Made by a program: the position numbers and the translations under genes. A stretch of 64,000 nt of DNA, taken from CAKXIK01 sp050947015. Its GTDB lineage: Bacteria; Bacillota; Clostridia; Oscillospirales; Acutalibacteraceae. Location of the stretch: positions 1-64,000 of the forward strand of contig JBMNVT010000002.1 of assembly GCA_050947015.1 (NCBI GenBank), given 5' to 3'. Of this stretch, positions 1 to 10,552 are shown piece after piece. Below the pieces are notes generated by a model. It did no database searches and was not told the origin of the DNA. It saw nothing but the letters and a program-made list of their open reading frames with translations. The number at the start of each line of letters is the position of its first letter. The first letter of the stretch is position 1.

Positions 1-2
1 CG

Positions 3-1373
3 AAGAAAGAAAAACGGTCGTTGAAGACGGTAAGCTGGCCGCTGGAGAGCGTGACAAGAAAACTGGCGAACTCAAACCTTTGCGTGATGCATTTGAAAGC
101 ACCTGCTGGGATGATACCGAGGACATCTGAATTTGCTCTGTCCAAGAAAGAATACCATGAAATCACGGGGCGCTATCAGGAAAGCGACGTGATCGCCTAT
201 CAGATCAGGCAGGCGTTTAAGCCAGGTGAGGTTTCCCCGGAAGAAGCAAATCGTATCGGTTACGAATTTGCCGAACGGTTCCTGAAAGGAAATCACGCAT
301 TTATCGTCTGTACCCATATTGACAAAGCGCACATCCACAATCACATTATCTGGAACTCAACCGCACTGGACTGCACCAGGAAGTTCCGCAACTTTTGGGG
401 AAGCACTGCTGCCGTCCGCAAGCTCTCGGATTTGATTTGCGCCGAGCACAGACTGTCCGTAATTGAGAATCCAGCAAGGCACGGAAAGAGTTACAACAAG
501 TGGCTCGGCAACGAATACAAACTGAGCAACCGGGATCTGCTGCGAGTGGCCATAGATCAGGCTATTCAAAACGGGCCCAAGGATGTTGACGAGCTGATTC
601 GCTTTTTGAAGGAAGCTGGTTACACCGTCAAGAGAGGAAAGTATCTTTCGTTTCGCCCTGAAGGTCAGAAACAGTTCATCCGGCTTCGTTCCCTCGGAGA
701 AGGGTATAGTGAAGACGATCTCCTTGCCGTTCTGAAAAAGGAAAAGAAGCACATCCCCTTTGAAAAGAAAAAGTATCCGCGGCGTAAGCAGAAGACGACA
801 TTGGTTTCCCAGCTTGAGGCAAAGATCAATACCGGAAAAGGCTTCGGCTACGATCAGACGATGAAGGTAATCAAGTTCAAGCAGATGGCCAAGACTATGG
901 TTTTTGCTGAAGAAAAAGGGTATGAAGATTTTGCCGCTCTTGCCCGCGCGGCGGCTGACGCTGAATCCCGTTTCTATGAATTGAAGACGAAAATAAAGAC
1001 CGCGGAGAACAGGATGGTCGAGATCCAGACATTGAAAACTCACATCATCAACTACATCAAGACCAAAGAGGTTTGGGACGGATACCGCAAGTCCGGCTAC
1101 TCAAAAAAGTACCTGGCCGAGCACGAAGGAGAAATCATTTTGCATCGGGCGTCGAAGAAAGCCTTTGACGATCTCGGCCTGAAAAAGCTCCCAACGGTTA
1201 AGAACTTGAACTCTGAATTTGCCACCCTCCTTGCAGAAAAGAAGGCGGCTTACGCGGAGTACCACGCAGCCCAAAATGAAATGCGGGAGCTTATGATCCA
1301 CAAGGCAAACGCAGAGTATATCCTCGGAATCGGCGAGCAAACTGCTCAGAGGAAGGAGTACCAGTATGAATAA
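3..1373 (+). CDS. MobP-like relaxase (MobA/VirD2 family), 5' end outside window
   Basis: Relaxase that would nick and pilot the element's DNA during conjugative transfer. The diagnostic metal-binding stretch THIDKAHIHNH lies about 100 residues into the visible part, preceded by a conserved FALSKKEYHEITGR block. The C-terminal half is Lys/Glu-rich and probably helical. The frame is open to the left edge, so the catalytic tyrosine motif is not visible; a TTG at 21 has no ribosome binding site and is unlikely to be the real start. A second frame is also open over the first 128 bases, so a frameshift near the N-terminus cannot be excluded. The gene ends just before a terminator and faces the convergent defence cassette. 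The relaxase family call is firm; intactness is unknown. Confidence 0.85.
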   Translation, partial: KKEKRSLKTVSWPLESVTRKLANSNLCVMHLKAPAGMIPRTSEFALSKKEYHEITGRYQESDVIAYQIRQAFKPGEVSPEEANRIGYEFAERFLKGNHAFIVCTHIDKAHIHNHIIWNSTALDCTRKFRNFWGSTAAVRKLSDLICAEHRLSVIENPARHGKSYNKWLGNEYKLSNRDLLRVAIDQAIQNGPKDVDELIRFLKEAGYTVKRGKYLSFRPEGQKQFIRLRSLGEGYSEDDLLAVLKKEKKHIPFEKKKYPRRKQKTTLVSQLEAKINTGKGFGYDQTMKVIKFKQMAKTMVFAEEKGYEDFAALARAAADAESRFYELKTKIKTAENRMVEIQTLKTHIINYIKTKEVWDGYRKSGYSKKYLAEHEGEIILHRASKKAFDDLGLKKLPTVKNLNSEFATLLAEKKAAYAEYHAAQNEMRELMIHKANAEYILGIGEQTAQRKEYQYE

Positions 1374-1450
1374 AGAAGCGCCTGAAAGGTGCGCAGCCAG
1401 AGAAGAATTCTCTGTCGAAGGGGTATGGGGATGTTGCCCCATCAAGCAGA

Positions 1451-1478
1451 ACGGAGCACCCGTCAGGTGCTCCGTTTT
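1451..1478 (+). terminator. Rho-independent terminator after the relaxase
   Basis: Perfect 10-bp stem ACGGAGCACC / GGTGCTCCGT with the 5-nt loop CGTCA, followed by TTTT. It lies about 80 nt after the relaxase stop codon and would end the transfer-gene transcript before the convergent defence cassette. Confidence 0.75.
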
Positions 1479-1480
1479 CC

Positions 1481-1500
1481 GCTTTCGGGGCCCCGAAAGC
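1481..1500. repeat. 20-bp perfect palindrome between convergent genes
   Basis: GCTTTCGGGG followed directly by its reverse complement CCCCGAAAGC, with no loop. It sits between the relaxase terminator and the 3' end of the endonuclease gene. It may act as a terminator stem for the minus-strand operon or as a protein-binding dyad. No T-tract follows on either strand. Confidence 0.6.
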
Positions 1501-1529
1501 ATTGCTTGCCACATGTTTGAGCTTTGTCT

Positions 1530-2717
1530 TTATCTTCCGCTTTCAAACTGAGAAAGCCACGATAAAACTTCTTCTTTCGTTTTGTATCCAGCGGAATACA
1601 AAATTCTGACGATATCCCTTCCAGAAACAACGATTACGGGATGTTTATCTTCTTTAAGCTCCTTATAGGCATCTAAATCCAAATAGGATGTAGTAACAAG
1701 GATAGCAAACTGTCTGAATCTAATCCGTGAAATCACTCTGGACAATTCTTTAACACCCAATCCGTTCCCCGGTTTATAGTGTTTGGCCTCTAACGCAAAA
1801 TCCACCTCTATGCCATCAGCGATACTTCCAATCCTATATTGTCCAACAGCGTCGCGTCCGCCATCTTTATAAAAACGAGTGTGCTCGACTTTCACGATAT
1901 TGTTGTCCATCATTTCCGCAATTTTAATTGCACAAAACTCGAACAAGTAATCGTTTGAGAAATAATCATATATCGCTTGAAGGATCTCCATATCCCTTTC
2001 ATTGTTTGGCAACTGTTCGGTTTTGTTCCTATACGTTATGATAGGATCGGCTTTTATGGCCTTTGCTGAACCTGTATCGACCCATTTTTTCCAAGAGATA
2101 GGAGCGTATTGACTATCATAACCTTTGCCAGCAATTAAGTCAGCTAACCACCTTCTGTCGATAGAGGGAACGTCAAGAATGGTAAAAACTGCCCTATAAT
2201 TCTGATAGCGCTGTCCCTTTTGCGTTCGCCAGATCGCGACAAGCTGGTTTTCCAGGGAAGCGTTTTTTCCATCGCCTGGCACCAGCAATCCAACAAAACG
2301 CCTATTTCGGCCACCCGAGCTTTCGAAGAAAAAGAATGGGGGAATGAGAGCTCTTTGATTGTTGTATAAAGCTTCGAATGAATCCCGAAGAATGATATTC
2401 CCATTATTACTGGTTTGATGAAGCTGCTTTCCAGGTTCACGATTATCACCGTAATACGTTACGATCCCATTTTCTCTATCAATAACATCGATCCAATCAA
2501 TTGAGTTTCCAGTTGATTCAAGGACGATATATGCATACTGCTTACGATCTCCAGTTTTTCTGGTTCTAAAGCCCCCTAATGTGCCGACATTCATCAATTT
2601 TGACAGTACATCACCGCTGCTATTGGTTGCTCCATTAGACAGATACTCTTCATCAATGACCAACTGAACAGATGTCAAATCGTTATTTTGAGAAAAAGAA
2701 TCAAAAGGTATACTCAT
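1530..2717 (-). CDS. AspBHI/MspJI-type modification-dependent restriction endonuclease
   Basis: Last gene of the DISARM-like cassette, 395 aa. The N-terminal half carries the AspBHI-like signature YYGDNREPGK...LH, then IPPFFFFE and RFVGLLVPG, which in this family is an SRA-like domain that reads 5-methylcytosine. The C-terminal half is a Mrr/PD-(D/E)XK nuclease. Asp in GGRDAVGQY is separated by exactly 20 residues from Glu in LEAKHY, matching the MspJI-family pattern D-X20-(Q/E)AK. By family it cuts DNA containing modified cytosine, which is odd next to a cytosine-5 methyltransferase gene. It follows the NERD-helicase gene by 84 bp. Whether it reads modified or unmodified DNA here is unknown. 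Confidence 0.85.
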   Translation of the reverse strand: MSIPFDSFSQNNDLTSVQLVIDEEYLSNGATNSSGDVLSKLMNVGTLGGFRTRKTGDRKQYAYIVLESTGNSIDWIDVIDRENGIVTYYGDNREPGKQLHQTSNNGNIILRDSFEALYNNQRALIPPFFFFESSGGRNRRFVGLLVPGDGKNASLENQLVAIWRTQKGQRYQNYRAVFTILDVPSIDRRWLADLIAGKGYDSQYAPISWKKWVDTGSAKAIKADPIITYRNKTEQLPNNERDMEILQAIYDYFSNDYLFEFCAIKIAEMMDNNIVKVEHTRFYKDGGRDAVGQYRIGSIADGIEVDFALEAKHYKPGNGLGVKELSRVISRIRFRQFAILVTTSYLDLDAYKELKEDKHPVIVVSGRDIVRILYSAGYKTKEEVLSWLSQFESGR

Positions 2718-2801
2718 GTCTGCCCTTCCTTTTTTCAGGAACTAATATCCTCAACTAAGAGGTCTTGTTTCAACTTTTTCAGGCTTTATATACAAAATAG
2801 G

Positions 2802-4511
2802 TTAATCCATAATACTGCCAATGGCGTTTAATGAGCTTGCGATTTCTCTTTTAGGATTTCGGATTTTAGATGTATGGTTCAAAACATTTGTGAGAATTTC
2901 AGTACAATCATCGTTCGTAAGCTCCGTAATAATCTCTAATCTCAACCGAGCGCGAGAAGTCCCAACATAATAAATTAACACATTATCTGAGTTAAAAGTT
3001 GAACCATCAACGTCAATCAGAATAACTGCATCTGCTTCGAGACCTTTGAATTTCCTGCAAGTAGTAAATATATATTTGTTTCTGTAAATGCCATCCTTGA
3101 CTTTGCTATTTAGAATACTTGTCGCCTCTGTTTTGCAGGTTAGAACAACGATGTCTTTATAACCTTCCGACTTAAGTGAATCTATCGTCTCATCAATTCG
3201 TGATAATGCAGTCTCATCTGTTGAACAGAAGTGGATTTTTGCCGGTGCTCCTTTAACACATCCTTCCAACAGCATCGGTTTTCTCTCTGAAATAGGTCGA
3301 AGCGAAGTTGTTGCGATATTTTCTGTGTTCCTGCAATTTCTGTAAAGAGTAAGTTTGCAGTCTGCATCTTCGATAAACTTTGGCATGTGTCTTGCTTGAA
3401 TCAGTTGAAGTTTATCATAAAATACATAGAAGGAACCATTCAGTGCTTCGTTGTCAACAATGATTTCTTTGATCTGATTAAGTAAATCGGCTTCGGAGAT
3501 TTCATCCATTCCAAAATCTTGCCCTTCATCAATGATTACATGCTGGAACGGAAACGATTCGGATAGGTACATGTCTTCAAGAACAGTCCTGAACTTTGAA
3601 AAATCAGGCGTGCTGGTAGAGCACATCTTGCAGGCAAGGCCAGAAATCGTAAAATAGGCAATGTTTTCGTGCGGATAATTTGCTTCGAGGAAATCCCTGA
3701 GCTTAGCATTGAAGCAAAGGAATAAGACGCTCTCTCCATTCCTTGCATGACGCTGTGCCTTTTCAACAGCTATCATAGTCTTGCCAGTTCCTGCTGCGCC
3801 GTTTATAACTGCAGTTTTTTGTTCTGACAGGAAATTCAATATCGCCGTTTGCTCTTTCAGGAGTCGGTGAAATACTATTCTTTTCAAGTCATTCTCAAAG
3901 GAAGAAGTCGGAAATACATTAAATTGAGGGCAGAAGATTTCTCGAATTAGGCTCTTCGCCTCATTTTCGCTTAGATCTGTGCTTATTCGATTGGGCAACT
4001 CAATAGAGAAGACCCGCTCCAAATAAGGTTCAGGGTTTTCCAGGGCTTCTTTAGTTAAAACAAGTTTCTTGTCTGCCTCGGAAGGCAGAGTCATCGTTCT
4101 CAAGACGGCATCTGTTACCGAGGGAAACCACACCGCATGAAGCATCTTGCATCGTGATACAAGATTCGACAAAACACTACGCTCAATTAGTCTTTTTAGC
4201 TTATACTTGTTTGAGGATGCTTGATTGAAAGGTCCTCCATTGTGCATAGGAATGCCGCTGGCATAATACCAATACCCGGCATCGTACTTAACCAAACCTG
4301 CTTTAGCTTCAAGGCAGAGCAAGCCCAGTTTTCTATTAAAAACAACGAAATCCGTCTCACTCTCGTAAAAGGTGTTATCTGTTACTGAGGTTATTCTGAA
4401 TGAATGAAAAACGTAGTAGTCATCCGGAAGTTTTGCCAATGCTTCAAACATCAGCCCTTCTTGACTTGCTGCTTCAAACTCATGCGGAGTATTCGGAATC
4501 ATTATCGCCAT
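2802..4511 (-). CDS. NERD nuclease-domain / superfamily 1 helicase fusion
   Basis: 569 aa. Residues about 10-120 form a NERD (nuclease-related) domain with DFVVFNRKLGLLCLEAKAG, the D...ExK arrangement of PD-(D/E)XK nucleases. From about residue 235 a UvrD-type helicase begins: Walker A GAAGTGKT, then VIIDEGQDFG as Walker B near residue 325, and a C-terminal segment TTCRKFKGLEADAVILID ... YVGTSRARLRL typical of SF1 motifs V-VI. Its ATG starts one base after the drmB stop, so the two are probably translationally coupled. It stands where class 2 DISARM systems usually carry drmC. A role as DISARM effector nuclease/helicase is inference. Confidence 0.8.
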   Translation of the reverse strand: MAIMIPNTPHEFEAASQEGLMFEALAKLPDDYYVFHSFRITSVTDNTFYESETDFVVFNRKLGLLCLEAKAGLVKYDAGYWYYASGIPMHNGGPFNQASSNKYKLKRLIERSVLSNLVSRCKMLHAVWFPSVTDAVLRTMTLPSEADKKLVLTKEALENPEPYLERVFSIELPNRISTDLSENEAKSLIREIFCPQFNVFPTSSFENDLKRIVFHRLLKEQTAILNFLSEQKTAVINGAAGTGKTMIAVEKAQRHARNGESVLFLCFNAKLRDFLEANYPHENIAYFTISGLACKMCSTSTPDFSKFRTVLEDMYLSESFPFQHVIIDEGQDFGMDEISEADLLNQIKEIIVDNEALNGSFYVFYDKLQLIQARHMPKFIEDADCKLTLYRNCRNTENIATTSLRPISERKPMLLEGCVKGAPAKIHFCSTDETALSRIDETIDSLKSEGYKDIVVLTCKTEATSILNSKVKDGIYRNKYIFTTCRKFKGLEADAVILIDVDGSTFNSDNVLIYYVGTSRARLRLEIITELTNDDCTEILTNVLNHTSKIRNPKREIASSLNAIGSIMD

Positions 4512-4512
4512 C

Positions 4513-6867
4513 TTACTTCTCCTTCAGTTCCTCTGCGATCAATTCTGGAGTCAATGTATCATCGTCTCCACAGAAACACTTCCAATCGGATTGCTGAGCG
4601 GCAACATATAGATCATGGTATTCTGCCGAGAAGTATATAACCTTTGATTTTTTCCAAACCAGTGTTCCAACATACTCTTCCGCATCACCAGACAACATGT
4701 ATTTGCAATCATAGATCGGTTTTTCTTTTGTGGCAAATACGTCGGATAAGCAGATCAATTTATCAAGCAACGCGTTCTCCGTGGGATTTTCACTCCACTG
4801 CTTTACAGATTTCCAAATCTCGGGATAATCCAAATCTCTCATATCTGTCCCTGTCGTCGGAATCAACATACGGATATTATTAGTTGTGGCCCCCTGACTA
4901 TCTGTTTGAGCTGGACGTGAGTGTATCTCCCAACGGTTATCACCGTAAATTTGATCGCAGTAAAAACCAAAGGTCGGATTATTAAATGTTCCGACTATGC
5001 TTCCTCTATCGAGAAAGATATTGAATTCTTCACAGCTTGTCTCAGGAATTAAGGCACAAGAATAGCAAGCAGAAAGATTCAATGAATCGCGGCCTTGCCC
5101 TAAACTTAAACTGCATACAGGATCATTGGAGCATGTCATACCTGATTCGATGGCTTTCTTGAAAATACTCGGGAATGTATCGGAGCGGCCTTGCCGCACT
5201 AAACCACCCATAGTACCTTCGGAATCACCACTGGCTGTATATATAAGAATTCCCGCCATCTCTTTTCCTTCTGAAGGTTCGCTACAATAGATTCTTTCTC
5301 TCAGTGACGCGATACTATAACCACATTCAAAGCTCAACTGTTTTATCAGAAGATGTGATAACGTGTGTAGAAGAACAAATTTGCCTGATATAGTTCTCGG
5401 GTTGCTCGATCCGATGAACGACTTGGCGTAGTTGTCATTCAGGATATTCACTCTGTGTTGGAGTTCTGTGTTTCCATTTCTCCATTTGTTGATGGCATCC
5501 GCATCAAACTCGATAAAGATGCCTTCGCCTCTGACCTCATAAGCTGGATACCAGTTCGTTTCTGGGTCTTTAACTGAAACGACATCACCTTGTTTGCCTA
5601 TCGGCTCCGATTTATCTGCTGGCTTGATCCTTGAGAAGCCGGTCAAAGCCTGTACTTCACGCACTTTGTGAATAAGTGAAATCCTCTTAACATAAGGGAG
5701 AGCATATTCTCTTATATCTGTCGGTTCGCGTTGAAAATCTCCAAAATCATCATTACCGAACGATATCTCACCGCTTAGGGCATCATATTCTTCAGCCTTA
5801 TACTTCACGCTTAGAGTGCTGTATTCCTCATCAGATGGTTGCCGCCATTTTCGTATAAGTACAGGCTTGACCTGATCTTTTGAGATACCAATCTCCAATC
5901 CGATTCGCGAAGAATATGTTTCGATCTGTGCACCGATAAATGCGTCTTTGATATCTTCCGTTATTCCTGGAGTTCGCATAAATGCCGTTATTGTATTTCT
6001 GCATTCACCAAATGCATCACTGTTTTCAATTTTCGTTGTAAGAATGCTGGAATACGGAGGAATTACAAGTGAGCTGGCAGTAACAGGGAAGTATACAGAT
6101 GAGCTGCCTCGCTGTAACACTTTTGGATATGTATCGCACGGTTCTTTTTTGTTCTTCCACGGGTGTCTTCCGGTACAGCGGAAATTGTACTCATATCCGT
6201 GTTTTTTATCCAATTCTTCAAGTTTTCCTGCGTCAAATGCGCCTTTAAGAGTTGCCTTGGCGTGACATGTTTCACATGTTACAACAAGACCTTCCAAGCC
6301 TTCTGTGGATGAAGCACCAGTCTTAAAAGTCAACGAGGGATTATCACATACTTTCTTTGCACCACCAAAACTTTGGCAATGAACCCACTTGACCCAGGGA
6401 AAGTCGTCTATGTGTCCATGCTCGCAGACCGTAACAATACGAGCAACAACCAAATCCTGATTACATGAAGGGCAACGCATGTGCTTTACCATATAGGGAT
6501 CAATCTCTTTCGTGCGCTGTCGTGCTTTTCTTTGAAAATCAGAAACCCACGCACTAATTGGCTGGAACTTTCTGCACTTTGGACAGAAATACCATTCAGG
6601 AAAACGAGCGTAAGAAATGCCTTCTTTGCAATGAGGGTCGTCTTTCCCGCCAGGCATACCAAAGAAGTCTACATGTAGGGCTTTTTCCAATCGCTCATCG
6701 TGGATCTTCACAACTCGTTCCTGCCAATACTCAGGAGCCGCAGTCATCAAGGTTTGATCAGGAAAATCCACCATTGCACCGACACCGTATTGTAAGACTG
6801 CCTGCGATGCCCTTACGGAATGAGTTATGCTGTTAAGTTGTATCTTTTGAGCGGCATCTAATTCCAT
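4513..6867 (-). CDS. drmB: DISARM protein DrmB (DUF1998)
   Basis: 784 aa. In studied DISARM systems DrmB pairs with the DrmA helicase to form the core DNA-sensing complex. Several zinc-type motifs are visible: FCPKC near residue 94, RCPSC near 132 and CEHGHIDDFPW shortly after. The C-terminal DUF1998 region has LLHTLSHLLIKQL near residue 505, ILIYTASGDSEGTMGGLV, and a Cys-rich stretch CSNDPVC ... ACYSCALIPETSCE. These together are characteristic of DrmB. It starts three bases after the DrmA stop and ends one base before the NERD-helicase, so it sits inside a tightly packed operon. Confidence 0.88.
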   Translation of the reverse strand: MELDAAQKIQLNSITHSVRASQAVLQYGVGAMVDFPDQTLMTAAPEYWQERVVKIHDERLEKALHVDFFGMPGGKDDPHCKEGISYARFPEWYFCPKCRKFQPISAWVSDFQRKARQRTKEIDPYMVKHMRCPSCNQDLVVARIVTVCEHGHIDDFPWVKWVHCQSFGGAKKVCDNPSLTFKTGASSTEGLEGLVVTCETCHAKATLKGAFDAGKLEELDKKHGYEYNFRCTGRHPWKNKKEPCDTYPKVLQRGSSSVYFPVTASSLVIPPYSSILTTKIENSDAFGECRNTITAFMRTPGITEDIKDAFIGAQIETYSSRIGLEIGISKDQVKPVLIRKWRQPSDEEYSTLSVKYKAEEYDALSGEISFGNDDFGDFQREPTDIREYALPYVKRISLIHKVREVQALTGFSRIKPADKSEPIGKQGDVVSVKDPETNWYPAYEVRGEGIFIEFDADAINKWRNGNTELQHRVNILNDNYAKSFIGSSNPRTISGKFVLLHTLSHLLIKQLSFECGYSIASLRERIYCSEPSEGKEMAGILIYTASGDSEGTMGGLVRQGRSDTFPSIFKKAIESGMTCSNDPVCSLSLGQGRDSLNLSACYSCALIPETSCEEFNIFLDRGSIVGTFNNPTFGFYCDQIYGDNRWEIHSRPAQTDSQGATTNNIRMLIPTTGTDMRDLDYPEIWKSVKQWSENPTENALLDKLICLSDVFATKEKPIYDCKYMLSGDAEEYVGTLVWKKSKVIYFSAEYHDLYVAAQQSDWKCFCGDDDTLTPELIAEELKEK

Positions 6868-6870
6868 ATT

Positions 6871-9800
6871 TTATTCCTCCCAAACCAACACATTACCTGC
6901 AACCGAGGCATCGACATTTCGCATTGATGTCATAGTATCAAAAGCAGTATCGCTCCTGTCGGTATTAAACACTTTCAGCAGTCGTCCTTCTCCGTCCTCT
7001 GGACGCCGCACCATATACTTTTCTCCGTAAATAAAGTGTTCCTCGTCGAAGTTTTCAGCGATACGCTCCCACTCTTCGGTGATTAGATCTATCTCGGAAG
7101 AAATTGCAGCACCATCATCTTGCATTCCCGAGTTTATGCGTTTGATAACCGATGCATCGCGACTGGTAATATAGCGTTTTATACTCTCGATTTCATCGGC
7201 GTATTTTTTCCCTCGTAAACTCTGCTGCCCCCGCTTCAGGCGTTAATCTCGCATTCAAATGCCTAAGAAGGGAGATTACTATTGCATGCAAGGCCCTGTC
7301 TCGTGCCGGCTTTGAAAACGGTGTTGCGCCAGTTGGCTCAACGTATTTGTAAAAAGACTCATGATATGGCTTAAACTGTTCATAATGGGAGCGATCACGG
7401 CTTTTTGACCCATCATACATCGCGAAGGCAACCCCCGGAAAAGACCGACCTATGCGACTTGATGCCTGAATATACTCACTCGTCAGTTTCGGCTGACCTA
7501 CAAGGAGCATTGCGTTTAGTCTCGCCACATCAATACCGACTGAGATCATATTTGTTGCAAGCAACACATTTGATGCATAGCGTTTGTTTTCCATGTTTTC
7601 TTTTGAATATGCCAATTTCTCGAGCTTATCCAAAGTTTCGTTTAGTTCTGTCGTTGAAACACGACTGGTCAATTCATCGGCACTACCGATCATGCGAGCA
7701 TCCTTTGCGGTTCCGAGACGATATGCAGTTCTCTTAATAAAGTCCTTAACGTCGTCATCAACCAGTGTCGAACACTTACCAAGATCTTTCAAGCTGTTAA
7801 AATACGCAGTTAAAGTCCAGTATTTATCCTTAATTTCATCCGAAACACTCATTGTGTTAATCTTCTGAAGCAACGCAGCAATAGATCTGACTTCCATCAT
7901 AGCCTTAGTCTTGCCCGAGGGCATCAAACCCACATAAAGTCTTCCGTATTTTCCGGTATCATGGTTTATTGTGGCTTCTCTGGCAAAAAACGAGTCCTCG
8001 GAATCCAGCCCTGGATGCGGGAACTGTGCGACATCACGATCATAAAGTGCTGAGCATTGCTCGGCAGCCCGCCGGATTGTGGCAGTGGAAGCAACTATCT
8101 TGGTTTTTGTTCCTTTTGATGCACAAAGCGCATCAATTGCCGTCTCGTATAAACCCACCATTGTTCCCAGCGGACCGGAAATTAGATGTAGCTCATCTTG
8201 GATTATCAGTTCAGGAGACCGATTAGCTGTGTTAAGTCCAAAGAAGGCTCCAATTTCCTTCTTCCAGGGAAGCATCGCAAATTTGTCAACGGTACCGAAC
8301 AACAATGTCGGCGGTGCTTGATAGAGCTCATCGTCAACAATTTGAATTGGAAGTTTTCCGATTTGATTATAGAAACAGCTTTCTTGAGGACAGAACAACT
8401 CAAAATGCCGATTGTTTTTCATCCTGTAGCCAAATGTGCCTACAAGTCTCCCATTAATTTTATCCTTTACAAGTTTAGTTCCGCACCACGGACATTTCAA
8501 AACCTGAAACTTGTTATGCTTATCTTTGTTCTCTCGAAGGTTATCCGCTGTAGACCTTGTCAGAATATCGAGATGTTCTTTAGCTTTATCGTTTTTGTTT
8601 GGTGTATGATCTCCTCCTATCCAAAGTCCGATAGAAATTTCTTCGTCCCCAAGTGAGTATGCCTTATATCTCGGCCTGCGCTCAAGTGAATCTCTGCGGA
8701 TGTATTCACAAGCGCAGATTAACGTGGATGCGCGAGTGAATTGTTGTGCAGCAAGAAGCCTTAACGTATAACGCATTATTACAGTCGTTCCTGCAGAAAC
8801 ACTGTTATGGGCCAATCTTCTATAGAAGATCGTAAATGCTGTCAATCCCAAATAAGCCTCGGTCTTACCGCCGCCGGTAGGGAACCAGATGAGATCCACC
8901 GTATTTCGATCATCACATGAATCGTCACTTACAGAATCAACACTCATCAACAGGAATGCAAGCTGGAATGGTCGCCAACTGTATTTATCTTCAGTCAGTT
9001 CAGACTCTTCTGAGTAATTCAAGCCTTCGAGCAGTTCGGTCAGTTCACCATCGTAGGGATAACGATCAATGTTTGATGTTTTGCTCTGCAATGCTAAATG
9101 TACTCTTTGCATGAACATTGCACGGTTAGCGAGCTCAAACGAAGACCATTTTGCTTCGTCGCCTGCAAGTGACTCAACACCCTTAACCATGCGTTGATGA
9201 GATTTCAAGCAACCCTCAATATTGTGTTGTCCGATCTCGTGATAGCGACGATCATACTTATCATCTATGTCTCGAAGTTTTGTTACCAGGCCATCAATCC
9301 ACATTTTGTATGCTTGAATGAAAGAACGTAACAAACCGATTTTTTCATCTTTGGAGCTTGGTGATAGGTCAGATAAATACTTCATTGACAGAGTTCTCGG
9401 ATCAATAGCATATTCAGCGGGAAGTTCAAAGTCCATCTGCGGGACCTCAACTTGAGGAAAGAAATCACTAAACAATTCCCCATTCCCGTTACTGTCAATT
9501 GACCATCCGATTGATGTACCCAGCCCGGTGCCGTATACTCTTTTGTTCCTGTATTGTAATTCAAGGGACTGTTCTTCACTATCAAGAAGAGTAAAGTCCG
9601 TTACTCCAGCATACTCTGCAAATGAAAAACGGTTATCTTCAGTCAAAACTCTGATTACTGGCTGGAACAAACATCTTGTTCCGTTTGATTTTTCCTCGCT
9701 GTCATTTACCAGCATGACAGTTATCGAGTATAAATCGTCACCGATCTTCCTGCGTAGCGCCGTCACTTTTGCGTTTGTTTCGTCCAGGGCTTTGTTTTTA

Positions 9801-10543
9801 TCAATATAATCTGCACTGCCGAACTCAAGCCTGACCTCAACCGAATGAGGAACGCGCACGAATCCACCACGTAATTGGTCACTGAGCTTATACATGGCAT
9901 TAAAGATTCCGTATTCATCGAAATCAAGAATGTCTCTTTCTTCTAAATCACGAACTGCTTTTTTGCTCACTCCGCCATTAGTATATTTCAGGCACTTTTC
10001 CTCTTTGTCGAATACGATCATTGAGGCTAATTGTTCTGGAACAATATAACTCTCGGGATCGCGGGGATAAAAAGGAATACGGCAGTCAGTTGCTTTTGCA
10101 TGTTTATATGTTGCAAAGCTGACATGACAGTTTATTACAGATGAATCGCCTCGTGCAAAGAAGGTTATTCCCATCGACGATGGCATGTTCTGCGCTGCCA
10201 AACCGATCTCTTCATCGAGATTGTCCTCATCTCCTGGGTTGACAGCTTCTGGCTTCTCAATTCCTGTCTCGCCTTCAGTCTCGTCTTCAGGAATGTCCTC
10301 TTCAGCCTCTTCTTGGGCAGATTCTTCAACCCTGGCACTATCATCATTATCGGCGTTCAGCGTGTTATTCCGCGGGAACAAGATGCCGATTGAATAACGT
10401 ACATCGGGAGAATTTGTAATTAACTCATGCTCCTTATCAGGGATAGATATTTCCGATCCCGGGCCAAGCAATTCATTCTGAATGAGTTCAACATACTGAC
10501 GGCGTGTTTCAATATATTCCTTTGTCTTTTCAAGATCAGCCAT
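6871..10543 (-). CDS. drmA: DISARM helicase DrmA, interrupted by a +1 frameshift
   Basis: Core DISARM helicase. The first 1116 codons (to 7193) hold an acidic insert near residues 70-120, Walker A WFPTGGGKTEAY near residue 556, DEXH-type IIQDELHLISGPLG near 783, ASTATIRR, and the C-terminal helicase motif TNMISVGIDVARL ... YIQASSRIGRSFPG near 1000-1035. The frame then stops early. In the next frame the protein continues as YADEIESIKRYITSRDASV and on to the DrmA-type ending SMRNVDAS, closing at 6871. Dropping one A from the A6 run (plus-strand T6 at 7204-7209) restores one uninterrupted protein of about 1220 aa. I annotate a single gene; it may be a sequencing error, a true inactivating mutation or a phase-variable run. 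Confidence 0.85.
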
Positions 10544-10552
10544 GTTACCCTC

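Noticed and set aside
1366..1551. Plus-strand open frame of 61 codons overlapping the relaxase end
   Set aside because: It runs through the relaxase terminator and the 20-bp palindrome, and its residues simply spell those repeats; no family resemblance.
6871..7125. Separate 84-aa gene between drmA and drmB
   Set aside because: Its frame continues upstream without a stop to the A6 run in drmA and its ending is that of DrmA, so it is the frameshifted tail.
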